Assembly: GCA_030834835.1 (NCBI GenBank)
Contig: JAUQXD010000462.1
Location: 1-5,219 of the forward strand
Length of the DNA: 5,219 nt
DNA from: Thermoflexales bacterium
GTDB taxonomy: Bacteria > Chloroflexota > Anaerolineae > Fen-1058
Direction: 5' to 3'
Below the pieces are notes generated by a model that worked only from the letters and a program-made list of their open reading frames with translations, was not told the DNA's origin and ran no database searches. Positions 1 through 5,176 of the stretch are shown here, one piece after another. A program made the position numbers and the translations under genes. How positions within the stretch are numbered: the stretch's first letter is position 1; each line of letters starts with the position of its first letter.

Positions 1-498
1 GCCAATTTTGAGAATATCAATTTTGGGGAGACCATCACTCGGCCACGTGTGTAAGACATGTACCAAGCCTTCGGTGACGCGATACTGTTGAGAATCATAT
101 GCAGCTTGTAGCCGAGCACAGTCGCTTGCGCGAGATGCATAATCATCGGCGGAAACCTTAAGCCCGACTATACTTACGCCTACTGTAATTACTGCCGCGA
201 AGATATAGGGGGCAAATTGGAGTTTGATGCCGAAAACTGAGGGTACCCTGATATACCTGAATGCAATGAAGCCTATTAAGAACGCCATCACTATCGCTAC
301 AACTAACAGACTCCATTGGTAATCGCTTGAAGCAAGCGATGCATTTTCTTCAAACACAAATACAGTGCGGAAATCGGCGGTCGTATTGCGCCCCAGCAAG
401 CGTCCTGCGACAAGGGCGCCAACGATGAGAATTGCCAAGAGGATGGCGATTGTAAGCAAGGCGCTTTCTAACCAGCGCCATGATTTTGTACGGTTCAT
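1..498 (-). CDS. Partial membrane protein of unknown function (3' end outside window)
   Basis: The minus strand is open for 166 codons from an ATG at 498 to the window edge with no stop, so the C-terminus is missing. I do not recognise the family with confidence. The N-terminus is basic (MNRTKSWRW), followed by a strongly hydrophobic helix at about residues 12-36 (LLTIAILLAILIVGALVAG). Two more helices lie at about 62-80 and 95-113. From about 118 it turns soluble (SADDYASRASDCARLQ), then an apparent beta region begins (YRVTEGLVHVLHTWPSDG). This suggests a three-helix anchor with a C-terminal extramembrane domain. There is no clear Shine-Dalgarno before the ATG. The upstream frame reads coding-like (REEVEALFRET) back to tandem TGA codons, so the true start may lie upstream behind a frameshift. 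The sequence is visibly more AT-rich than the rest of the window. Its position and orientation opposite an integrase gene fit a first integron cassette (inference), but it may simply be a divergent neighbour. Confidence 0.75.
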   Translation of the reverse strand, partial: MNRTKSWRWLESALLTIAILLAILIVGALVAGRLLGRNTTADFRTVFVFEENASLASSDYQWSLLVVAIVMAFLIGFIAFRYIRVPSVFGIKLQFAPYIFAAVITVGVSIVGLKVSADDYASRASDCARLQAAYDSQQYRVTEGLVHVLHTWPSDGLPKIDILKIG

Positions 499-586
499 AG
501 TTTCGCGGAACAGCGCTTCAACCTCTTCACGCTGTCATCACTTTTTTCAACCGGCTAAATCCATCTGCCCTGCTGAGCAATGACGC

Positions 587-593
587 GCCCAAC
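587..593 (-). other. Candidate integron core recombination site (GTTRRRY)
   Basis: Read on the minus strand this is GTTGGGC, a perfect match to the GTTRRRY core at which integron integrases join attI and cassettes. It is the only perfect match on that strand between the integrase start and the membrane-protein start, and it points in the direction a cassette would need. A 7-base degenerate motif occurs often by chance, and no good inverted partner (left) core was found beside it. The assignment therefore rests mainly on context. Confidence 0.25.
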
Positions 594-628
594 ACAAATA
601 TGACCCGCGTTTTTTCCGGTCTAATTAC

Positions 629-657
629 TTGTAGAGGGCGTCTTTTCCTAATATAAT
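629..657 (+). promoter_or_regulatory. Putative sigma-70 promoter for the integrase gene
   Basis: TTGTAG (629-634), a 17-bp spacer, then TATAAT (652-657): a perfect -10 with a 4/6 match at -35. Transcription would begin near 664 and leave a leader of about 150 nt before the integrase ATG at 812. The -10 lies inside the left arm of a perfect inverted repeat (651-675), so a protein bound there could block it. Confidence 0.5.
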
Positions 658-675
658 CCGCCTGTGGGATTATAT
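651..675. repeat. Perfect 9-bp inverted repeat overlapping the -10 element
   Basis: ATATAATCC (651-659) and GGATTATAT (667-675) are exact reverse complements separated by 7 bp. The arm spacing and the TATAAT inside each arm suggest an operator-like site, or a hairpin in the integrase leader. There is no T-tract after it, so a terminator is unlikely. Inverted repeats are also found in attI regions. Confidence 0.6.
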
Positions 676-740
676 CCAGAACTTCTTCCTGATATACACC
701 TGCCGCCGTTCATTACAGGCTTTTTACCCGGAACTTTCGC

Positions 741-766
741 GCCGCTTGCGTAAGCGAGCCGCTTGC
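741..766. repeat. Paired 9-bp direct repeats upstream of the integrase
   Basis: GCCGCTTGC occurs at 741-749 and again at 758-766, 17 bp apart. The first copy is part of a small inverted repeat (CGCTT-GCGT-AAGCG, 743-756). Direct repeats that bind the integrase are known in attI1, and these lie in the corresponding stretch. That role is inferred from position only. Confidence 0.4.
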
Positions 767-780
767 CTGAGCTTGGCGCC

Positions 781-808
781 ATTATACCGTGTCTTTCGCA
801 AGGAGCAA
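781..808 (-). promoter_or_regulatory. Candidate leftward promoter (cassette-promoter position)
   Basis: On the minus strand TTGCTC (808-803), a 16-bp spacer and TATAAT (786-781) face away from the integrase towards the membrane-protein gene. The -10 is perfect and the -35 weak (TTG only). An integron Pc promoter would sit here and point this way. A second minus-strand TATAAT lies at 674-669 without a convincing -35. Confidence 0.35.
800..805 (+). promoter_or_regulatory. Ribosome binding site deciding the integrase start
   Basis: AAGGAG sits 6 nt before the ATG at 812. This near-perfect Shine-Dalgarno makes 812 the start rather than the TTG at 746, which extends the same frame upstream. The extra 22 residues that TTG would add do not resemble the start of an integron integrase. 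Confidence 0.8.
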
Positions 809-811
809 AAA

Positions 812-1823
812 ATGAACCCGCCTCAGCCGCCCCGGAAGTTGCTCGATCAACTGAGCGATCACCTGCGCACCCGGCATTACTCTACTCGCACCGAGCAGTC
901 CTATGTCGAATGGGCGCGGCGCTATATCCTCTTTCATCAGAAACGTCATCCCAAAGACATGGGCGCGCCTGAAGTCCGGGCCTTCCTCACCCATCTGGCA
1001 TTAGAGCGCAAAGTGGCGGCCTCCACTCAAAACCAGGCCCTGAGTGCATTGCTGTTCCTGTATCGCGAAGTCCTGAACCAGCCGTTATCCGGCATCGACG
1101 CTGTCCGCGCTCGCCAACCCGGGCACCTTCCCACTGTCCTGACTAAGAGCGAGGCGGCCCATGTCCTCAGCGCCATGACCGGCCCTACGCAATTGACACC
1201 TGCACTTGCGCTGCGCGCCAGCGCGGTGCAAGTGTGGCCAAACTCCTCTACGGCAGCGGCCTGCGCGCCCTGGAGTGCCTTCGCCTGCGCGTCAAAGATT
1301 TGGATTTTGAGCAGCACCAGATTCTCGTCCGCGACGGCAAAGGCGAAAAAGACCGCATCACCATGCTGCCCGACAGTTTAATCGCGCCTCTGCGCGATCA
1401 CCTGCGGCGGGTACAGCAGCTCCATCAGCAAGACCTGGCCCAGGGCTTTGGAGCCGTGCATCTGCCCTATGCGCTGGCCGTCAAATACCCCAACGCGCCC
1501 AGGGAATGGCGCGTAGCGGGCAATATGTCTTCCCGGCCAAGACCCGTTCGATCGATCCGCGTACGAACGTCGCGCAGCGTCATCATGCCAGTGACAGCAG
1601 CCTCCAAAAGGCCGTTCACGCCGCCGCCCGACTGGCCGGCATTACCGACAAGCCCGTCGGGTGTCATACTTTTCGCCATTCGTTCGCCACACATTTACTG
1701 GAAGCCGGCTACGATATTAGAACCATACAAGAACTCCTTGGCCATAAAGACGTGAAGACCACCATGATCTACACCCACGTCCTTAATCGCGGTGGACTGG
1801 CGGTCCGTTCCCAGCTCGACTAA
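812..1823 (+). pseudogene. intI: Integron-type integrase (tyrosine recombinase), broken by two frameshifts
   Basis: Tyrosine recombinase of the IntI family, which in working form recombines attI and attC sites. The reading passes through three frames: 812-1195 (128 aa; N-terminal SAM-like domain, HYSTRTEQSYVEW, then QALSALLFLYREVL), 1234-1509 (92 aa; [27 protein letters not shown]), and 1521-1823 (100 aa, ending in TAA). Joined, they give about 320 residues, the usual IntI length. The catalytic set is complete: Arg in GSGLRALE, Lys in GKGEKD, His-x-x-Arg in [12 protein letters not shown], His in LLGHKDV and Tyr in MIYTHV. The segment [11 protein letters not shown] before QYVFPA is the extra region that separates IntI from XerC/XerD. 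Lesion 1 is a 38-bp extra segment at 1196-1233. Lesion 2 replaces about two codons with 11 bp at 1510-1520. As read, translation from 812 stops at 1379-1381, so no active enzyme is expected unless the lesions are sequencing errors. Confidence 0.9.
1196..1233. repeat. 38-bp palindromic extra segment inside the integrase gene
   Basis: IntI proteins normally run from the QL of TQL straight into (M/V)AKLLYGSG. Here 38 bp separate TTG (1193-1195) from GTG-GCC-AAA (1234 on), which shifts the frame from 2 to 1. The segment folds on itself: CACTTGC (1203-1209) pairs with GCAAGTG (1228-1234) and GCTG (1210-1213) with CAGC (1219-1222), around a CGCGC loop with a bulge at 1223-1227. It could be an inserted mini-palindrome. 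The alternative is a 12-codon in-frame insertion plus a GT slippage in GTGT. Confidence 0.55.
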
Positions 1824-1828
1824 CCTTC

Positions 1829-2080
1829 AATCGCGCCAGAAGCAATCATTAACCCGATCAACTTAACATTTATCGCGCTCGATCTAATATCTATCGTGCT
1901 GATCGCAACTATTAACCCGATTAAACTAACGATTATCGCATTCATTGCTGAATTCATCTCGATAAACATTACTTCTAACGGGCTTAATCCAACTACTCGC
2001 CAGCCGATTGTTCCTTCCAGCCCGATAATCGCGACCTCCATCGCGTTATCTCTAACCCCGCGCGCGCCAATCGCAACCCA
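1829..2080. repeat. Degenerate 21-bp tandem repeat field
   Basis: The 377 bases between the integrase stop and the gene at 2201 hold no convincing gene. Most of this stretch divides into twelve consecutive 21-bp units starting at 1829. Many open with TATCGC or TAACCCGAT (1850, 1871, 1892, 1913, 1934). The clearest pair is 1848-1876 against 1911-1939, identical at 24 of 29 positions and exactly 63 bp apart. Because the period is a multiple of three, frames stay open on both strands. Plus frame 3 reads INPINLTFIALDLIS and then INPIKLTIIAFIAEF. A 112-aa minus-strand frame (2158-1820) ends KLIGLMIASGAIEG. Neither has a strong ribosome site. The later units are more worn. Confidence 0.55.
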
Positions 2081-2105
2081 TTGTCCGCTAGTCCTAAAAT
2101 CCCAC

Positions 2106-2134
2106 TTGACACATCCTGCATTGTTGCGTATCTT
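2106..2134 (+). promoter_or_regulatory. Sigma-70-type promoter for the gene at 2201
   Basis: A consensus -35 TTGACA (2106-2111), a 17-bp spacer and TATCTT (2129-2134, 4/6) place a transcription start near 2141, about 60 nt before the ATG. It lies just beyond the 21-bp repeat field and is the best-scoring promoter by eye in the window. Confidence 0.65.
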
Positions 2135-2187
2135 AAACTCGGCGGGCCGGTCGGTCATGACACCCTGCCGCCCGCACACTCTTCCAC

Positions 2188-2192
2188 AGGAG
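2188..2192 (+). promoter_or_regulatory. Ribosome binding site deciding the start at 2201
   Basis: AGGAG lies 8 nt before ATG 2201. This selects 2201 over the in-frame alternative at 2081, which lies upstream of the likely promoter and would add 40 residues unrelated to the rest of the protein. Confidence 0.75.
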
Positions 2193-2200
2193 CAATTGGC

Positions 2201-2542
2201 ATGGCCCGACAAAAGCGCACTTCCCAGATTCTGGACAAAGCCTCGCAGCGCGCCGCCGGTCTCAAATCCATCGACCCGGCCCTCGACCTGGGCGGCGTCA
2301 CCCTGGCCGCCTTCAACGCGCAGATCGACAAACTGCGCGCCGACCTCGCCGCCTACAACACCCTCATGAGCGAACTCGACACACTGACCAACGGCCTGAA
2401 AGCGCAAGAGGCGCAACTGGCCGAGTACCACAATCGGATGCTCAGCGGTGTCGCCACCCGCTTCGGCAAAGACAGCAGCGAGTACGAAGCCGCCGGCGGC
2501 GTTCGCAAAAGCGAGCGCAAAAAGCCCGTCAGAAAGCCATGA
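2201..2542 (+). CDS. Small basic coiled-coil protein of unknown function (113 aa)
   Basis: Complete gene with its own promoter (2106-2134) and a good Shine-Dalgarno. The protein opens basic (MARQKRTSQILDKASQR), continues with GLKSIDPALDLG, then a charged helical stretch at about residues 34-85 with heptad-like leucines (QIDKLRADLAAYNTLMSEL, NGLKAQEAQLAEYHNRML) that should form a coiled coil. It ends with an apparently conserved block, GVATRFGKDSSEYEAAGG, and a Lys/Arg-rich tail (VRKSERKKPVRKP). There is no signal peptide or membrane helix, so it is probably cytoplasmic. From memory, small cyanobacterial and Chloroflexota hypothetical proteins share the GKDSxEYExAGGxRKSERK ending; none has a function known to me. 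The basic ends could contact nucleic acid, but that is a guess. The TGA stop is the edge of a heptamer repeat array. No partner gene is evident. Confidence 0.85.
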   Translation: MARQKRTSQILDKASQRAAGLKSIDPALDLGGVTLAAFNAQIDKLRADLAAYNTLMSELDTLTNGLKAQEAQLAEYHNRMLSGVATRFGKDSSEYEAAGGVRKSERKKPVRKP

Positions 2543-2599
2543 ACAATGAACAATGAGCAATGAACAATGAGCAATGATCAATGAACAATGATCAATAAA
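2537..2599 (+). repeat. CAATGAN heptamer tandem array
   Basis: Seven full 7-bp units run from 2544 to 2592: CAATGAA, CAATGAG, CAATGAA, CAATGAG, CAATGAT, CAATGAA, CAATGAT. A partial unit flanks each side (CATGAA before, CAATAAA after). Only the last base of the unit varies. The stop codon of the upstream gene (TGA, 2540-2542) lies in the first partial unit. Arrays of this kind resemble the short tandemly repeated heptamers described between cyanobacterial genes. Confidence 0.9.
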
Positions 2600-2640
2600 A
2601 ATCAGCCGCCGACGATGAAGCAGATCGCCGACGGCTGATT
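2600..2640. terminator. Hairpin, possible terminator
   Basis: AATCAGCCG (2600-2608) pairs perfectly with CGGCTGATT (2632-2640). Inside, CGAT (2613-2616) pairs with ATCG (2624-2627) across a matched CCGA/CCGA internal loop and a 7-nt loop. It could end transcription of the gene at 2201. On the plus strand only ATT follows the stem, whereas on the minus strand the stem runs into TTTTTATT, the better intrinsic-terminator form. No minus-strand gene is seen that would need it. Confidence 0.4.
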
Positions 2641-2690
2641 CGCTGATTCGCTGACTCGCTGATTCGCTTCTTCGCTGACTCGCTCCCTTC
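2634..2690 (+). repeat. GCTGATTC octamer tandem array
   Basis: Successive 8-bp units from 2634: GCTGATTC, GCTGATTC, GCTGACTC, GCTGATTC, GCTTCTTC, GCTGACTC, then a worn GCTCCCTTC ending at 2690. The first unit is also the right arm of the hairpin at 2600-2640, so the array may have grown out from that arm. Confidence 0.85.
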
Positions 2691-2703
2691 GTTGACCGCC
2701 TCG

Positions 2704-2712
2704 TGATATACT
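2704..2712 (+). promoter_or_regulatory. Extended -10 promoter for the histidine kinase
   Basis: TGATATACT is an extended -10 (TGn followed by TATACT, 5/6). A TTGACC upstream (2692-2697) is too close (9 bp) to act as its -35, and nothing better stands at 17 bp. Extended -10 promoters can work without a -35. The start would be near 2719, about 50 nt before the ATG at 2768. Confidence 0.45.
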
Positions 2713-2767
2713 ACTCCCGTTCGACCAGACTAAGTGATCCACCACTCCAACCAATGACCCTACCGGC

Positions 2768-5146
2768 ATGCACGACTTCATCAATCCCCTGATCGATCCC
2801 GTCTCCGAACTGGCCGACGTGCTCGACGCTATTCTGCGCGACCTATCGCAGGTCGTCGAGTATGAGCACGTGCGCATCTTGCTGCTGCCCTCCATATTGG
2901 ATGTGCGCGGTGGCCCGACCGACGCCGACGACGACACCCGCCTCATCACCGTGCGCGATCTGGGTTCATTGTCGCCGCTGCTGGCCTCGCTCGAACCGAT
3001 CCCGCTCGATCGCTACCCGCTCAATCGCCTGCTGATGACCATGCAAAAACCCATCGTCATCTCAGACACCCAATATAGCGATCTCTGGGTGCGTGACATC
3101 AAAGATGCCGCTGTATCCAGCGCCGCTGCTGGAAGCAGCGCCACCGCCAGAGGCGGCATCCGCGCCTGGATCGGCGCACCGCTCGTCGTCAAAGGCGAAT
3201 CGATCGGCGTCTTGACGCTCCATAGCAGTCTGCCGCAAAAATACACCGAGCGTGACGGCATCGTCGTCTTTGCCTTCGCCAGCCAGGCCGCCGAAGCCAT
3301 CGACAAAGTGCGGCTGCTCGATCAGGCCCAGAGCCGCCTGCACGCCATGCTATCCCTGTACGACGCCTCACTCGACGTGATCGGCCAATCGCAAGACCCC
3401 GATCGGCTGTTGCGCACCCTCGTGCGCCGCTCCGTCGATTTGCTCCAGGCCGAAGCCGGCGTGATCTATCTGCTGGAATCCGATCGCGCCACCTTGCGCG
3501 TGGCGATTTCGCACGGCTTCACCGATGAATATGTGGGCGCGACCTTGCCCGTGGGCCAGGGGCTGGGCGGGCGCGTCTTTGAATCGGGCCAGCCGCTCAT
3601 CGTCGACGACTACCGGCGCTGGTCGGGGCGCTCCGATCGTTTCAGCCGCGATCCGCGCTTCTCCGCCATCATGGGCGTGCCGTTGCGCTGGAAAGACGAC
3701 GTGCTGGGCGTGCTGGAAATCTGCGCCAACACCGACGTGCGCCGCTTCTCCTCGCAAGACCGCTGGCTGGCCGAACTGTTCGCCAATCAGGTCGCCATCG
3801 CCATGAGCAATGCGCGCCTGGTCGATCAGAGCCGCCGTCGCCTGGCCGAACTGGCCGCGCTGCGCGACATCAGTTTACAGATGACGTCCACCCTCGATCT
3901 GCATCAGGTGCTCGACGCCATCTGCGCGCACGTGCTCAGCCTGACCGGCGCGGAAGACACGCACATCTACCTGTGGGACGAAGCGCGCGAGGCCTTTGCC
4001 TATTCGGTGGCGCTGTGGCGATCGGGTGAGCGCAAGCCCGCCGTCACGCAGCCGCGCCGCGACGGCCTCACCGATCGGGTGCGGCGTGGCGGAACCGCCA
4101 TCGTCATCGACGACGCCCCGCATCACGAACTGTATTCTTCGCCGGAGGCGCGGCACTGGGGCATTGAATCGATCGCTGGTTTCCCGCTCAAGCGCGCCAG
4201 CCGCGTGCTGGGTGTCTTCACCGTGGCGTTCATTCAACCCCACCACTTTGGCGAAGACGAACTGCGCGTGCTGAACCTGCTGGCCGATCAGGCCGCCATC
4301 GTCATCGAAAACGCGCGCCTGGTTGAGGCCATGCAAGCGGCGCTGGATGACCGCGAAAAGACGCAGCAGGCCCTCATCCGATCGGAAAGCCTGGCCGCCG
4401 TCGGTCAGCTGGTGGCCGGCGTCGCGCACGAATTGAATAATCCTTTAGCCAGCGTCAGCAGCCTGGTGCAGTCGGCGCTGGAAACGATCGGCTTGCCGTA
4501 CAGCCCCTCGGCCGAATCCACCGCCTCGTTGCCCGTCATCCGCGCGGACAAGATCAAGCAGCTGTCGATCCCCGACATGATCGAATTGACCGAAGACCTG
4601 GCGTTCAGCCTGAAGGAACTGCATCGCGCCCGGGGCATCGTCTCGTCGTTGCTCGATCTCTCGCGGCAGTCGTCGTCCTACACCGAAGAGGTCAGCCTGA
4701 CCATCGTCTGCCAGGACGCCCTGCGCATTCTGCAAAGCAAACTCAAGAATCTGCCGCTGGACCTGATCGAAAACTACGCGGACGATCTGCCGGCCGTGCG
4801 CGGCAACTTTGCCAATCTGGGTCAGGTCGCGTTGAACATCATCGAGAACGCCGCCGAAGCCTTTGACAAACAGCCGGGCCGCATCGAAGTAGGCACCGGC
4901 TTTGACGCCGCCCGCGAGCGCGCCTACTTCTACGTGACCGACACTGGCCCCGGCATCCCCGCCGATGTGTTAGCCAGCATCTTCCATCCGTTCTTCACCA
5001 CCCGGCGCAAAGGCACCGGCCTGGGGCTGTACATCTCGTATGAGATCGTCAAAAAGCACGGCGGCGACATCGTCGTCGAAACCGAAGTCGGCAAAGGCGC
5101 CACGTTCCGGGTAGAGTTACCGGTCGATAGTGCGGTAGTCGTGTAG
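2768..5146 (+). CDS. Soluble sensor histidine kinase, three GAF domains + HisKA + HATPase_c (792 aa)
   Basis: Two-component kinase that should autophosphorylate on His and pass the phosphate to a response regulator. Domains by residue: GAF1 about 14-183 (GGIRAWIGAPLVVKGESIGVL), GAF2 about 200-352 (GQGLGGRVFESGQPLIVDD, IMGVPLRWKDDVLGVLEI), GAF3 about 366-516 (GLTDRVRRGGTAIVIDD, AGFPLKRASRVLGVFTV), a linking helix 517-540, then HisKA with H-box AVGQLVAGVAHELNNPLASV and phospho-acceptor His554. The ATPase domain has an N-box with Asn690 and Asn694 (ALNIIENAAEAF), G1 DTGPGI (725-730), F-box IFHPFFTT and G2 GTGLGLYIS (749 on). No membrane helix or signal peptide is present, so it senses inside the cell. 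The GAF ligand cannot be told; no bilin-binding cysteine is apparent. There is no receiver domain and no adjacent regulator in the window, so the partner is unknown. ATG 2768 has only a weak ribosome site, and no better in-frame start exists downstream of the promoter. The HisKA hairpin carries an unusually long loop (573-604). Confidence 0.95.
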   Translation: MHDFINPLIDPVSELADVLDAILRDLSQVVEYEHVRILLLPSILDVRGGPTDADDDTRLITVRDLGSLSPLLASLEPIPLDRYPLNRLLMTMQKPIVISDTQYSDLWVRDIKDAAVSSAAAGSSATARGGIRAWIGAPLVVKGESIGVLTLHSSLPQKYTERDGIVVFAFASQAAEAIDKVRLLDQAQSRLHAMLSLYDASLDVIGQSQDPDRLLRTLVRRSVDLLQAEAGVIYLLESDRATLRVAISHGFTDEYVGATLPVGQGLGGRVFESGQPLIVDDYRRWSGRSDRFSRDPRFSAIMGVPLRWKDDVLGVLEICANTDVRRFSSQDRWLAELFANQVAIAMSNARLVDQSRRRLAELAALRDISLQMTSTLDLHQVLDAICAHVLSLTGAEDTHIYLWDEAREAFAYSVALWRSGERKPAVTQPRRDGLTDRVRRGGTAIVIDDAPHHELYSSPEARHWGIESIAGFPLKRASRVLGVFTVAFIQPHHFGEDELRVLNLLADQAAIVIENARLVEAMQAALDDREKTQQALIRSESLAAVGQLVAGVAHELNNPLASVSSLVQSALETIGLPYSPSAESTASLPVIRADKIKQLSIPDMIELTEDLAFSLKELHRARGIVSSLLDLSRQSSSYTEEVSLTIVCQDALRILQSKLKNLPLDLIENYADDLPAVRGNFANLGQVALNIIENAAEAFDKQPGRIEVGTGFDAARERAYFYVTDTGPGIPADVLASIFHPFFTTRRKGTGLGLYISYEIVKKHGGDIVVETEVGKGATFRVELPVDSAVVV

Positions 5147-5152
5147 TCGAGT

Positions 5153-5176
5153 GGTCAACTGGTCAACCAGTTGACC
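5153..5176. terminator. Perfect palindrome after the kinase gene
   Basis: GGTCAACTGG (5153-5162) and CCAGTTGACC (5167-5176) are exact reverse complements around a TCAA loop, 7 bp after the kinase stop codon. The 10-bp stem would fold well in RNA and could end or protect the kinase transcript. No T-run follows, so a rho-independent terminator is not proven. Confidence 0.45.

Noticed and set aside
518..553. Two further GTTGAA sites on the minus strand as integron core sites
   Set aside because: GTTGAAG and GTTGAAA end in a purine and do not fit GTTRRRY.
746..811. Upstream TTG start for the integrase
   Set aside because: The AAGGAG six bases before ATG 812 is far better, and the added residues (RKRAACLSLAPLYR) do not resemble IntI N-termini.
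2081..2200. Forty-residue N-terminal extension of the gene at 2201
   Set aside because: It would start upstream of the TTGACA promoter. The clear Shine-Dalgarno is at 2188-2192.
1896..2369. A 157-codon plus-strand open frame
   Set aside because: Its first part is the 21-bp repeat field and its second part overlaps the gene at 2201 in another frame. It has no ribosome site.
1820..2581. A 253-codon minus-strand open frame
   Set aside because: It starts inside the heptamer repeat, runs antisense through the well-supported gene at 2201-2542, and continues into the 21-bp repeat field, which stays open on both strands. No family resemblance is seen in the part opposite the gene.
2537..2690. CRISPR array
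   Set aside because: The repeat units are 7-8 bp and directly abutting, with no spacers.
2692..2712. TTGACC with TATACT as a classical promoter
   Set aside because: The spacer is only 9 bp. The -10 is kept as an extended -10 element instead.
3062..4735. Several open frames of 60-184 codons on either strand within the kinase
   Set aside because: They are shadows of a GC-rich gene. The kinase frame holds all recognisable domains.
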